64,000 nt of DNA from Diabrotica undecimpunctata (lineage: Eukaryota; Arthropoda; Insecta; Coleoptera; Chrysomelidae). Both the position numbers and the translations under genes were made by a program. Positions 33,906 through 46,802 of this stretch are shown piece after piece. The notes beneath the pieces were generated by a model that did no database searches, had not been told where the DNA came from, and saw only the letters and a list, made by a program, of their open reading frames with translations. Positions within the stretch are counted from its first letter, which is position 1; every line of letters starts with the position of its first letter. The DNA lies in contig NC_092808.1 in assembly GCF_040954645.1 (NCBI RefSeq), positions 119,266,049 through 119,330,048 on the forward strand. Direction: 5' to 3'.

Positions 33906-34260
33906 ACTTCTTCTTCTTCTTAGGTTGCCTGTATGTTCCGAACGTTAGCGATCATTCTGGCTATGACGACTTTGTTGGTTGCTATACGGAATAGCTGTGT
34001 TGAGGTCTTTCTATACCATGCTCTCAGGTTAGCAAAAGCAGGATATTCTTCTTCGTCCTGGGGCCCTTTTTACTTCAATTTTACCTTGCAAAATACATAG
34101 GAATAGCTCGTATCTGCCTTGATTTCTCATTATATGTCCCAGGTACTGCAGCTTACGGCCCTTCACGATGTTGACCAAATCCGCAGTTGTGTTTATCCTC
34201 CGCAGTACTTCTTTATTGGTAACTTTGTCTGTCCATGGTATCTTCCGGATCCTTCTGTAT
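33906..34260 (-). pseudogene. LINE C-terminal fragment with GAA-rich tail
   Basis: From about 34245: RIRKIPWTDKVTNKEVLRR, GRKLQYLGHIMRNQGRYEL, ILQGKIEVKRAPGRRR, then after a frame change RAWYRKTSTQLFRIATN and IARMIANVRNIQAT. A GAAGAAGAAGAAG tail follows (TTCTTCTTCTTCTT at 33908-33922). It is the same C-terminal design as the copies at 52256, 54996 and 62045. Confidence 0.75.
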
Positions 34261-34991
34261 AACCAACTATGGCCCTAACACTGGTAGGAATCAACCAACT
34301 GGCTTAACGTTCCTGTGTTCAACTAAGATATTGTTGCTGTGGCCTATGTTGGTCATAAATTTTGTTTTTGAACAATGTTTGAATAGGACGTCTTACAATT
34401 ATTTTACATCTGAGGTCATGTTAATATACAATCAACAATAACATAAAAACATATCGTAACGTATACATAATTATAACGTTTATGACAGTATAAAGACAGT
34501 TTTCCGAACGGTTGTAAAAATCTTAAGAATGACTGCAAAGTATATATGATATATGCAGATTCACAAATTTAGTTACATCGTTTATTCCTAATATATCCTT
34601 AAAAGCACAACTTTGGTCCCACTAGACTCCTATTTCCCCTAGTGTAGGAACATATGCCATTTTCCCATCGCTAGTAAAATACCGACTTCGCACGACGTGT
34701 ATGAATAAGTAATCTAAACTTGCACGAACTTAATTTAGGAACTTATCGACGTACCAATTTCTGTAATTTTGTAATTGTAATTAAAGGTTTTAGATGTGAT
34801 GTCAGTAAAAAGTGATGTCTAGAACTAATTGCGGAAATTTAATTCCGCTCCTGCACCAGGGTTTCATTTTATACTACGGATAAATTAAGATCGGCAGCAA
34901 ACATGCATTTTGCTTGTAAGACGGTAATTAAGTTTAAGATTTGTATTGTTGTTTAAAATTAAGGTTTTGACATTTATATTTTTATTTAAGA

Positions 34992-34995
<4 letters not shown>
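34261..34995. other. No gene recognised
   Basis: Anonymous AT-rich sequence. The first 100 bp may be further LINE sequence, but no frame is convincing. Confidence 0.35.

Positions 34996-35059
<64 letters not shown>
34996..35059. repeat. (TA)n microsatellite, 64 bp
   Basis: Uninterrupted alternating TA. Confidence 0.98.
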
Positions 35060-35061
<2 letters not shown>

Positions 35062-35182
35062 GGTTTGGTTTTATTCATTATCTAAACAATAAAGCAATGA
35101 TTAACGATGATAATACAGGATTATTTTGTTAATATTCATACTTTAATTTTGTGAGTTTTTACTCACATTTTTTTTCTTATTT

Positions 35183-35545
35183 TTATTTCTGAAAGTTGAG
35201 GCATCTTATGTCGATTATTTTCGATGGATGTATATCTCTGTTGGTTATAGCAAAACCTATCAAACATCTTTGTCCATGGGTGTTATTAAATGTATATATG
35301 TGTTGGTCTTTGTGGTCAAAAAATGTGTTGCCTATTTTTAGTTTGTTATTCGTGCAGAATATGATCAATTTTTTCTCCATTTTCGTTTTTAACATTCTCG
35401 TTATGTTTTTGTTTAATGCCGGGTATTACTAGTTTGCCTATTCGAGCGTTAAAATCCCCCAATATGTATCTTCGCTCTGAATTGATCTACTACTTGTTGT
35501 ACTTGGTAATAAAACGATTTATAAAAGTAAACATGAAAACTATTT
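35183..35545 (-). pseudogene. LINE endonuclease domain fragment
   Basis: Minus strand from about 35540: FINRFITKYNK, then after stops ILGDFNARIGKLVIPGI (the GDFNARIG box of the APE-type endonuclease, about 35455). A frame at 35183-35395 reads LIIFCTNNKLKIGNTFFDHK, QHIYTFNNTHGQRCLIGFA and ITNRDIHPSKIIDIRC. This is the middle of the endonuclease domain of an RTE/Jockey-like LINE; the RT does not follow. Confidence 0.75.
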
Positions 35546-37570
35546 TATCTGATGTACCAGAGTGTCATTTTATATGTTTAAAAATTATTTTTTCGTTATT
35601 TCTTAATTTTAATTTTATAATTTTTATGCCAATTTGGAGGCCCTCCATATTAGAAGCCCCCACGCCACTTCCCCCAGTTACAACACTGGTGATTGTATAA
35701 TTGTTGTATTATTGTTTATGTAATAGTTAGCTATATCTCTAACTAATTCCTCGCAGTGTATATTTAAAATCAGCAACGTTGAATTAGCGAGTGTGTCAAT
35801 AAATGCAATAAATTTTCTTGTCCCCAGTGTAATTATTTTGTCCTCATTCGCTAAGATTCCCAAGATCAATAAAATTTATATGTTATCCAATTTATTATTT
35901 TAAAACAGGGGAGTTAAAATTATTCGCTGTTGACAATATAAAAATACTAAAAGGATCCTTGTAAAAATTGTATAATCATTATTATGCGATATAAAAATAT
36001 ATCCGGCATATTCAATGAAATGAAATTAGCTACTAAAAAGGCGTAATTTTAATTTTAATTAAAAAAGAGAAACAGTCTGGAATAAAATATAAATGGCCCT
36101 ATAAAATTTCCTTTCATTGTATCCATTTTTTATCAGGTTGTCCCGAATTTGTTTTAAAATTCAGCTACTAATCCAAGTGCAGTAAAAAAGGATAAGCAAT
36201 AATTTATACGCAATAAAAGCCCACGGACCCAAGTTAAAGAGGAATAGCAAATCGACCAATCGCTTTGACGAAATACGTTTCACATAAAATTCCCTTTATT
36301 CAAATAAGATAGCCCTATAAAAAGGTAACGTAAAAACTATACTCGTATAATCCTGGATGCCTGATTGATGTGGAATTGGATTTTGGACGATACAGAGTGA
36401 CAATATTTAATCATGGTTGGTAAGAGATACAAGCGCTTTGCACTATTGGACTATTCACGAGTATCTATATAACAAGTTTCATTACGTGTTCGCTATTCAG
36501 TGTTGGAGAATACTTAATGAATTTTTAATTACCGTTACCCACATTCACGCAATAGTACTGAAACATAAATATTGAAACGACTATAAACACTGAGTGAGAT
36601 ACCGCGCCGTTGCTGAGCAGCAATAAATTTCCAATTAAACTTAACCGAATCTTCGAATGTGTTTTCGCTAATATAACATATAAAATAATACAACCAGGCT
36701 TTTGGTACGCAAAAAGATACGTCGCTTTGAATACTCAAATTTGTGTTACACGATTGGTGTCGACAGCTGCATCACTTTAGTTTTATATACTGCAATAATG
36801 GTGTAACTTGTACACAGTCTAACTTTTAGTATAATAAAGTGTTTATTGATAAAGTCAATTTGCCGAAACGATTGAACAGAACAACAATAAAGTGCTTTTA
36901 TAATTCAAGTTCGATAAACGAATTTTAAAGGACATATCGTTCATTTGGAAAAAGAGGGTTACATCTCAAAATGTTAAAGTTTTTTTTATTGTATCAATAG
37001 CTTCCAAATATTGTCTTCTGCTATAGAAAAAATGGTTACATGTGTAAGTACGCTAGTTTCCGAGAGATGGCAGATGCAACTCTTTGTCGTTCCCCGAATT
37101 TAACCAGTTGCCTATAAAAAATACAGTTATATTTCAGTATGTACTTGACCTTTTTTACTGAACGTTACTCGTTTTAGAGAATACAGTTATATCTTTAAAT
37201 ATAATTGACAAAAGATAAGTTAATATAATTAAAAGGGTGATATTTGTGTTTGGACCCATTTTTCTCAAAGGTAATATTATTTTTATACATTTATTTTTGG
37301 TATATATAGTTATAAGTAAAGATATACCCATTTTTCTTAAAGGTATAACGATAAAAGTGAATAGTATGTTCTGATAGAAAGTTACTTTCTTAGTTGTAAC
37401 TTTCTTTTAGATAATATATCATAAAATAGAAGCAATGTAGTGTGCGTAAAAAGTATTTTTGTGAAATGTAACCTTATTGTTCAAAGATATTTTGTTATAT
37501 TTGAATTATCTTTTTTTTGCATTGGGTAAATTCTTATAACTTTATCGTATTATATATTATATATAAAAAA
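35546..37570. other. No gene recognised
   Basis: Two kilobases without a recognisable protein. A GATATACCCATTTTTCTTAAAG segment near 37322 resembles GACCCATTTTTCTCAAAG at 37252, so a short local duplication is possible. The 63-codon frame at 35678-35869 could not be assigned. Confidence 0.4.
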
Positions 37571-37578
37571 ATAACTAT

Positions 37579-39146
<1,568 letters not shown>

Positions 39147-39149
39147 AGA

Positions 39150-39630
39150 TTAGAATATATAAAACGGTGATTAGACCGGTGCTCATGTATGGGTGTGAGA
39201 CGTGGACCCTGACCAAAGAAACTGAAAGAAAACTTAGATTTGGGAGAAAAATCCTCAGAAGAATCTTTGTGCCTTATCACGACATTCATAGCAACCAATA
39301 CCAAATGAAAACAAATGCTGAGGTCAAGCAAATGTATAGAGCGAGCGATATAGTCCAAGAGATTAAATCCCAACGTCTAAGATGGTCTGGCCATGGCCAT
39401 AGACTCCCTAATAACCGCCTTGTCGAGTTAATATGGGAGGAAGCCTCCACAGGAAGAAGGCCCTTAAGACGTCCACGAATGCGATGGAGAGACAATATAT
39501 AGTCAGATCTATGAACAATGGGGCTACCCACTGACCCAACTATTATGGACGACCGTTCAAGATGAAAGCAAGTTGTGCAGTCAGCCAAAACCCAAAAGAG
39601 TTGTAGTGCTACGAGAAGAAGAAGAAGAAG
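39150..39630 (+). pseudogene. LINE C-terminal fragment with GAA tail
   Basis: The frame 39167-39502 reads VLMYGCETWTLTKETERKL, RKILRRIFVPYHD, QRLRWSGHGHRLPNN and RRPLRRPRMRWRDNI. After a stop, DDRSR and QSAKTQKSCSATRRRR follow, with a GAAGAAGAAGAAGAAG tail at 39613-39630. Its 5' end abuts the 5' end of the opposite-strand LINE at 39146, so the two truncated LINEs meet head to head. Confidence 0.8.
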
Positions 39631-39639
39631 CTTATCTAA

Positions 39640-40655
39640 TTGAACAGTTCTGTTGTGACTGTATCGAAAAGATAACAATAATATTAGTTTTTTTTTAAAT
39701 ATCTGTTAATGGAAAATGAATATCGTCCGATATAAGAAAGAAAGTTGTCTACAAAAATAGCAATCCAATTATATGTCCTTACGCTACACGATTTATTATT
39801 TGTTTTATAAAATTACTTTTATGCCGTTAAGGAAAATGTAATTAATAGCAAATACTAAAACACCAACAAGTCTTGTTGCTTCTTTGATTTATTGGACTTT
39901 TTTTTTATTTTCTCATACATTACTTTATAAATAAAAATTGAACGGAACATAAACATATTGGCTATATAATTACTCCTACAAAATTTCATTATCGTTTTTA
40001 GTTCCTACCTCCTGGCAATTCATAATTACACATTATGTTGCTTGTTGACAGTTTCAGATAATGTTTACAAAACTCTGGGGAGAACTGTCATTAATATCTT
40101 TCATTGCTTGGCGCTAAGGTTTATACATTAATTGATTCAGATGACTCGAAGTTTGCACTGACAAATAATTCGACAACAGGATAAATTAATTTTATATTCA
40201 GGATGAAATTTAGAACATGGTTAAATGATTATAATCTACGGAAAGGAACACGGAAGATTTAAAGAACAACGACGGAACGTCAAAAAACTGTCAAAGTGTT
40301 TAGACGCATTTCAAAGTTTCTCTTAAAAATTTTAATATTTAAACGATTATTTCTTCAGTTCTGAACATGTAAATAGTGAATTATATTAAAATCAAAATCA
40401 TGTTCGAGTCTAATCTAAAATAGCTCGCAAAGAAGTTAATTTTATAGTGGTTTAATAACTTAAGAAAAGTAAAAAGTGAAAGTGATTTGTATACTGAATA
40501 TTGGAACCGTGAGTAGATAAAATATACTTTTTTCATCTATTTGGATTTATATATTTAAGTAAACAACTGCAATCAGTTATAAGTATTATCCAATTTACAT
40601 GAACTGGTATCACAACGAAAGCTGTAAAACAGCATCGGTTTTAGTCGGATTTTAA
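39640..40655. other. No gene recognised, possibly a retroelement leader
   Basis: AT-rich noncoding DNA. It precedes the gag-like frame at 40661 and may contain its 5' untranslated region; an ACCGTGAGTAG sequence at 40507 resembles a splice donor, but nothing else supports a spliced transcript. Confidence 0.35.
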
Positions 40656-40660
40656 AATCC

Positions 40661-41890
40661 ATTTAAAAGATATCATCTTCCAATCAGCTACCACAAAATG
40701 AATCATACTCAAAAGCAGTTAGTCAACTACGTAGTATATTAATCCCAAGCAAAGATCAAGCTATTTTGTTTAACACTCTAGAGAATTGTACAATTAATGA
40801 CTATCTTGAAGGATTGAGTCAGCATATAGAACCGAAAGATATAATTTTCACATCCCGTATATCAAACGGTAGAATATGCATATATCTATCATCCAAAAAC
40901 CTAGTAGATAAATTCATAGCAGAAACAAAGAAAATAATAGTAAATGGAAATATACTAGAAGCGAGAAGATTAATAACTCCATCAGTCCGATTAATTCTGT
41001 CCAATGTATGTCCAAGCATACCTTTTAACATAATAATGGACGAATTAATAAAACTAGGTTTAAATCCTCTCTCAGACATATCATATCTACGGATAGGAGC
41101 AACCAATCCTGCCTTTAGTCATATTCTAAGCTTCCGAAGACAAATTTTCGTTTCACCTTTTCCAGACAACTTTGTACTACCTGAATCTTTTATTATCGAG
41201 TTGGAACAAACATCATACCGCATATTTATAGCCCAAAACAAAAATTGTTTCAAATGTAAATTAACTGGACACCAGGCAGCTAATTGTCCAAATATATCAC
41301 CTTCTAACCATCCTCACAATGATAGTGCAATGCAAACAGAAATAAGACAAAATTCATCAATAAATCATACTCAACAAGATAATCTACAAAATACTCCCGC
41401 AATCTCAAATACCACTCCCTCCACACTTACTACGTCTTCTCAAACCACATTACAAAGAGTAGCAATCCCAAATTTATCAATAAACCAAACCCAACAGTGC
41501 TGACTACAAAATACATCCATACATTTGACCACTTCTTCAGTTAACACTACAATCGCAACACCTACATCGTCTAAGTCATCCTCTAATACCCAAAAACATA
41601 AATCAACCTTACCCGAAACAAGTCAACACTTACCTCCAAATAAAAATACACATTTGAATTCTTACGAACTCCAAATAACTTCGAACAAAGCAACCGGAAA
41701 AAGAACCCTAGAAGATGCAATCACGCCACCCTCCAAAGAAAACTTTGAAAAACCTAAGCTTCAATTATAAAGAAAAAAACCAAAACTGATGACAAAAACT
41801 TAAGAAATGATATACCAAATCTCCAAACATTATTGGAACCAGTTAGAGAATATGTAGAAAGGGAAAAGCAAGCGAAAAGTCCTAAGGAGA
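40661..41890 (+). pseudogene. Orphan LINE ORF1 (gag-like, CCHC zinc knuckle)
   Basis: The frame is open without an ATG from 40661: NQLPQNESYSKAVSQLRS, ILFNTLENCTINDYLEG, IIFTSRISNGRICIYLSSK, EARRLITPSVRLILSNV, then a zinc knuckle CFKCKLTGHQAANC at about 41248-41290 (CX2CX4HX4C spacing CFKC..GHQAANC). A Thr/Ser/Asn/Gln-rich tail follows. One TGA at 41501-41503 interrupts it; the same frame continues to 41770 (RTLEDAITPPSKENF). After a one-base shift it reads NLQTLLEPVREYVEREKQ to about 41880. This is the nucleic-acid-binding ORF1 of a Jockey-like LINE. Its ORF2 is missing, and another LINE's C terminus follows at once. Confidence 0.8.
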
Positions 41891-42265
41891 ATATTTGGAC
41901 CTATAAACAAAAGCGAGGTGTGGAAATCCAGACACATCCATGAACTTTACTAACTGTTCAAAGAGGTATCGATCTCAGAATTTGTTGTGCTTCAACGACT
42001 TCGATATGCTGGTCATCTAGTTAAAATGGAGACCGAAAAATTGCCAAAAAGAGCCCTAGATAGTAAAATGTAGGACGCACGTCCATAAGGAACGCCACGG
42101 AAAAGGTGGGAGGATGAAGTGACAGCGGACGCATAAAATTTGCTAGACGTGAGAACCTGAAGAAGATCGGTACGACACCAGCAAGGTCAAATGCATAGTT
42201 TGAAGAAGGCAAAGACTCGATTTGGACTCTAGCGACATTGAAGACGCATAGAGAGATAGAGAAGG
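41885..42265 (+). pseudogene. LINE C-terminal fragment (different family from the ORF1 before it)
   Basis: The frame reads RRIFGPINKSEVWKSR, FVVLQRLRYAGHLVKMETEK, LPKRALDSKM, GTPRKRWEDEVTADA and HSLKKAKTRFGL, ending at about 42240. This is the C-terminal block of a LINE polymerase with the usual RLRYAGHL and PRKRWEDEV motifs. Two stops and at least one shift are seen. It is joined directly to the orphan ORF1, suggesting deletion or insertion at about 41885. Confidence 0.78.
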
Positions 42266-42289
42266 AGTGTACGTGTTCACGGATTAAAA

Positions 42290-43205
42290 AAAATGGAAAA
42301 AAAAGCAATGCGATCATTGATTCAATTTTTGTTTTTGGAAGGCAAATGACTCAAATAGATCAATGAGCGCTTAGTCTCATTTGGTCTCACGTCGGTTTTT
42401 AATGAGTCACGCCTAGGTGCCGTGAAAACGGCTACAAAGAACGATAACGTGACAAAAATGCACGATCTTGACTCACAGACTGTCGATTAAAGATTAAGAT
42501 ATCTGAGACTATATGCATCTTAGAAGACTACGTGGTTCATATTCTGTATGCAAGTTTGGGTATGAGAAAGCTGTCAGCACAAAGAATGCTGCGTTTGCTC
42601 ACACTGGACAACAAACGAAACCGCGCGATCAAATCAGTTGACACCGTTTAAGCGCAATCAGAAGAAGTTTCTGCATCATATTGCGACCGTCGACGAAACG
42701 TGGATACACTGGTACCCATCAAAGACCAATGAACCGTTAAAACAGTGGAATTCACCCGGCGAACGTACTCCTAACATGATGAAGATTGTCTTATCAGCCG
42801 GAAAGTTGATGGCCACCATTATCTGGGATTCACAAGATGTGATCTACATCAACTAAGTACCTGGAGAAGGCATAACGAATACAAAGCTCTATTATACCGA
42901 ATTCTTTAGCCGAGTCAGCGCCTACTTGCAGAAATATTGGCCTCATTTGGCAAAGAAAAAAGTGCTTTTCTACCATGGTAACGTATCAGCTCATATCTTC
43001 GCCATCACCACGGTTAAATTGATAGGAGTGGGTTATGATCTGCTTTTCCATTAACTGTGTTTTTCAGATTAGACCCCGTGCAACTTCTATTTGTTTCCAA
43101 ATATAAAAAAAGTCTCTCACTGGGCAGAGATATGAGTTGAATGAGAAGATTGTCGCCGCCACGGAAGACTACTTTGCAGACCTTGGGAAAACGAATTTTT
43201 TAGAC
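42290..43205 (+). pseudogene. Mariner-type transposase
   Basis: An N-terminal helix-turn-helix region is faint (NDNVTKMHDL near 42450). It is followed by HILYASLGMRKLSAQRMLR-like sequence, LLTLDNKRNRAIKSVD, the block around the first catalytic Asp (ATVDETWIHWYPSKTNEP, 42676-42735), MMKIVLSAGKLMATIIWDSQ, LYYTEFFSRVSAYLQKYWP, then KKVLFYHGNVSAH (43000). The usual second catalytic Asp of FHQDNAPxH-like boxes is changed here, and the third is only seen in a decayed DFYLFPNIKK-like segment. Several stops and shifts. Length and motif order match mariner (about 345 residues). Confidence 0.85.
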
Positions 43206-43214
43206 AGATTGATT

Positions 43215-43590
43215 GATTGATACGCATCCACAGATTTTTCGGCTTCTTTCTTTGTACACTTCACTATGATGTTCAGATTTTTAATTGGGTTACAGGTTTG
43301 TTTACGTCCTGTAGGTTGTGGTTGACTCTTTCAGTTAATTCCATATTTAGTTTCAAAAACTACAAAATTTAAAATCTGGAAATTTGTAGCTACACATTCT
43401 TCTTCTATTACCCAATACTACTTGCTGAGCATCCCCTTCGCTTGCTTCCCATAGATGATATTCAATTTCAGAGTCACTTTCAGCGTCACCTACTTCAGGT
43501 GATTCTTCGTCGTTTATTCGCATAAATTATTGGCAATATCTTGCAGTTCTACAATGGTTTTCGAAACAGTTTAGACGCACTTTCTACTTT
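43215..43590 (-). pseudogene. piggyBac transposase N-terminal fragment
   Basis: The minus strand reads RINDEESPEVGDAESDSEIE and YHLWEASEGDAQQVVLG (an acidic N terminus), then at 43230-43275 IIVKCTKKEAEKSVDA. This matches NEIVKCINKEAEKVL of the piggyBac at 17360-18400, so the two are probably one family. Nothing of the catalytic core remains. Confidence 0.65.
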
Positions 43591-43899
43591 CACTGAAATT
43601 CAGTATAAGCTTAGAAGTTTAGATGTTGACATTATATCGATTTCAAACGACTAATAACAGATGCATTATTAATTTTAAAATATATATGCCTAACTATATA
43701 AATGCATTTCAAGAATCATTATCAGTTTTTAAAATTCATTTATTATAGATATAATACCTATTGTAAACATCTCGTTTCAAGATTGTATTATTGTATTCCC
43801 GGAATCATAATAAGGTCCCTTGGACCAGTGTTGCCACTTTAAGTAAAAAAATTCTTTCGATGTATTAATTTCAAAAATGAAAATGAATATTTTGAATAG

Positions 43900-43907
43900 C
43901 TTATGAC
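43900..43907 (+). repeat. hAT target-site duplication, left copy
   Basis: CTTATGAC, identical to 46795-46802. Confidence 0.95.
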
Positions 43908-44130
43908 TAGACTTCGGCAAATATGCAAATAAAAATGTAGAAAATATGCGCATAAATATGCACGTGTTTACCCGAAAATATGCAAATATTTTACAAAATA
44001 TGCATACAAATAAATAAAAAAATCGTAAAATAGTAACAATTTTATTTAAAAAAAAACTAAATATTTCCTACTATTCATTAAGATTTACATTTATTTTAAG
44101 TAACTACATCATTTTTAAGTATGAATAAAC

Positions 44131-46221
44131 TTATTTAGAATTATGATAACAATAAATGACCAAGTGGTGTTCAAAATTTTCTAACAAAAACTTGTGGCTT
44201 CTGTCTGAGTACATATATTTATATATGGAAAAACTTCGTTCAACATCAACTGATGTAACGGGAGCATTTTTCAAACTAACCAAAACATTTGGTTCTAAAT
44301 TAATTGTTTCCGAAATATTTCCAGCTAGAACACTGACTACTTCAGAAAGAATATGGTAACCTTTATTTTTTTCCATAGTAGCTTCAAATTTTTTTAAAAT
44401 ATCTTTTCCAATATTACCTCTAACGTTCCGACAACATGACGCAAATTCTTTTATTAATGCTGTACTTTCGAACAATGACAGTTTTGGTGATTCTAACTGA
44501 GTAATTGTTTTTTGAACAAAACTAAAATTTGATTTTATAAATGAAAGTTCTTGTTGAAGCAAGTTACTCTGAAAAGTTTGTTTAGAATCCAAAAGAGATT
44601 GGGAACTTTCATCTGTTAACGTATCAATTATGTTCTTTATTTTAACAAAATGATCTGCATAAAAATTAGCTGCTTCTAACCATGTTCCCCATCGCGTTAA
44701 AATAGGTTGTTTTGGAAGAGGAATGTTAGGTAGCATTTCTTTATAAAGTTGAATTCTTATAGGAGATTTAAGAAATACTTTTTTGACACTGGATATCATG
44801 GTATTTATAAGAGGAAACTTTTTTCGTATTTCCTATGCAACTCTGTTTAATCCATGCGCCTACAAGTAACATGTATTAAATCTGGGAAAAATATTTTTAA
44901 ATTTTGTCCTGCTTTCACCATATAAGGAGCAGCATCCGATAAAATAAGCAGTAATTTATTAGAAGGAATAGTTGTCGGAAGAAAAAAAGTTGCTAATGTT
45001 TCTTGTATAAAACGCGAAATTGTTAAAGCATTTGTTTTCTCCTCAAGTTGCTGGCATGAAATAAGATGAGATTTTGGTAAGGTATCTTCTTTAAGAACAC
45101 CAATCAATAAATGAGCAATATACTTTCCTGAGGAATCAGTGGTTTCGTCTACAGATATGTAAAAATAATTATCTGCAATTTCTTCCTTAATATTAATTAA
45201 CACCGACGAGTATAGCCCGTTCACATTATTTCTTCTTAGAGACCGATCACTTGGAACATTAAGTTTGCAATATTTTTTTAGAAACGAACTAAAATTTACA
45301 TTTGCTAATTTTGAAAGCGGTATGTTTGCAGACACTAATGCGCGACACAAGTCTTCATTAAAAGTTTCTTGCTCATCTAATTTTTTTGAAGTAGATTGGA
45401 AACATTTAGCCATTGAAGTTTGATGTTTTCCTCCTATGTTTCCTTTTTTTGCAATGTGTGAAGCAGTTCTCACATGTTGGTCTATCTGAAATTTCTTCTC
45501 ACATGCTATCTATAAATAAAAATAAAAACCTTTATTTTAACCCAACCTTTAAAATATAAAAATATACAAGGTGTTTTTGGTTAATCAAATAACTGGTTTG
45601 GAAAAAAAAACACTCGCTAAGTGTTTTAAATGCAGTATTAATCCCCAAATTAGTTTTTGTTACTAACCATTAGTACATCATATAACTTATTTTAAAATTC
45701 AACAAAAGTTTTTTTTTTGTTAATTCAATTACAATAAAAATAATTGTGTTTTAGAATAGCTGACTTCATAAAAAAAAGTAAAGGTGAAAAATTTTTCTAA
45801 ATACACACCATTGTATTGTACCATGGACAATTTTTTCTCACTAAAGGAAGCTATTTTTCATTTAAAAACAACCTACGAGTACTAAATTTCAAGTAAATAC
45901 GTTTATTGGTTTTAAAGTTATTGTTGTTATTAACTAAAAGAATTTAATTTTTTTTAATTTTAACACCTTGTATCTCGAAAAGTAAATAAGTTTGACCCCT
46001 CATTAACTATATCGTTTTGTTCAATTTTTCGAGAAGTATCTACAGTCAAACGTTGTAAGTGTCATTTGGAAACACCCTGTATGTATGAAATATTAGATAT
46101 TTAATAGAAAATATTAGATACTTACAATTTTGCCACAGACTGAACAGAAGATTTTTCCCATATCCATAGACAGCTCTTTATAAGGTTTAATCCAAGTTGA
46201 AGCACTGGTTGTTTTAGGCAT
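44131..46221 (-). pseudogene. hAT transposase, two exons, BED zinc finger split by an intron
   Basis: Exon 1 (46221-46126) begins MPKTTSASTWIKPYKEL and ends CSVCGKI. The intron (46125-45510) starts GTAAGT and ends TTTATAG, phase 0. Exon 2 continues IACEKKFQIDQHVRTASH. Together they make a BED-like finger, Cys26, Cys29, His44, His50. The catalytic core shows YISVDETTDSSGKY and LLILSDAAPYMVKAG (the two Asp blocks). The C terminus, SVDVERSFSIYKYMYSD, is the hAT dimerisation region with the Glu block. About 490 codons in all. The frame shifts near 44870 (HVTC to AHGLNRVA), and a TAG follows at about 44838. No other damage was seen, so inactivation looks recent. It would bind the element's ends and catalyse cut-and-paste movement in the nucleus. 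Confidence 0.9.
45566..46083. mobile_element. MITE-like sequence inside the transposase intron
   Basis: TACAAGGTGTTTTTGG at 45566 is answered inverted by AACACCTTGTA at 45962-45972 and by GGAAACACCCTGTA at 46069-46082. Such ACAGGGTGTT ends are common on small Tc1/mariner-related elements of insects. It fills most of the 616-bp intron and leaves the splice sites intact. Confidence 0.5.
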
Positions 46222-46794
46222 TATAAAATCACAATCTTTCTTTTTTTTACGCACAACGAGTCTTTACGCTTTGAATATCAAAACAAAAATGATTTACAAA
46301 TCTGAGCATCAAATTAGAAATGTTTAGGTACCTAATTCAATAAACTGGGAGATTTTGGAAAATCCCTAAATTAGGAACAAAACTATTAGCCGTTTACCTG
46401 CGTTAAGATACAATAAATTGTAGATAGATTTGGGGATTAGATCATAAAATGCAAATGAGCGAACCCTTAGCGATTATCCAATAACTGAATGCCTCAGTGA
46501 CCGAGACTTTCTAAGAATGTTGAGGGCTACTTAAATTGATCTTCTTTGAAATTGTAAATGTTTTGTACCTGTAGAGATTACGTACTTAGATCATTTCTTG
46601 ATTAAAATGACTACAAAATTTTATACAAGAATTGAAATAAATTGGTATGTTTAAAAATTTTCAAATACAGTATAAAAATCTGAACTTTTATGCACTTTAT
46701 GCAAACTTTTATACAAATATGCCAAAATATGAAATATTTGCATACAATATGCACAATATGCAAAATATGCAATATGCATATTTGCCGAAGTCTA

Positions 46795-46802
46795 CTTATG
46801 AC
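46795..46802 (+). repeat. hAT target-site duplication, right copy
   Basis: CTTATGAC, identical to 43900-43907. Confidence 0.95.

Larger units (their letters stand above)
43908..46794 (-). mobile_element. Complete hAT DNA transposon (2887 bp)
   Basis: Both ends start TAGACTTCGGCAAATATGCA, a perfect 20-bp terminal inverted repeat, and the 8-bp duplication CTTATGAC flanks the element. TATGCA and AATATGC motifs are densely repeated next to both ends (43914-44012 and 46690-46780), as expected for transposase-binding subterminal repeats. One minus-strand transposase gene of two exons fills the interior. The element structure is intact; the gene has one frameshift and one internal stop. Confidence 0.95.

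Noticed and set aside
35678..35869. 63-codon minus-strand frame near the endonuclease fragment
   Set aside because: No similarity to endonuclease or RT blocks; it could be chance.
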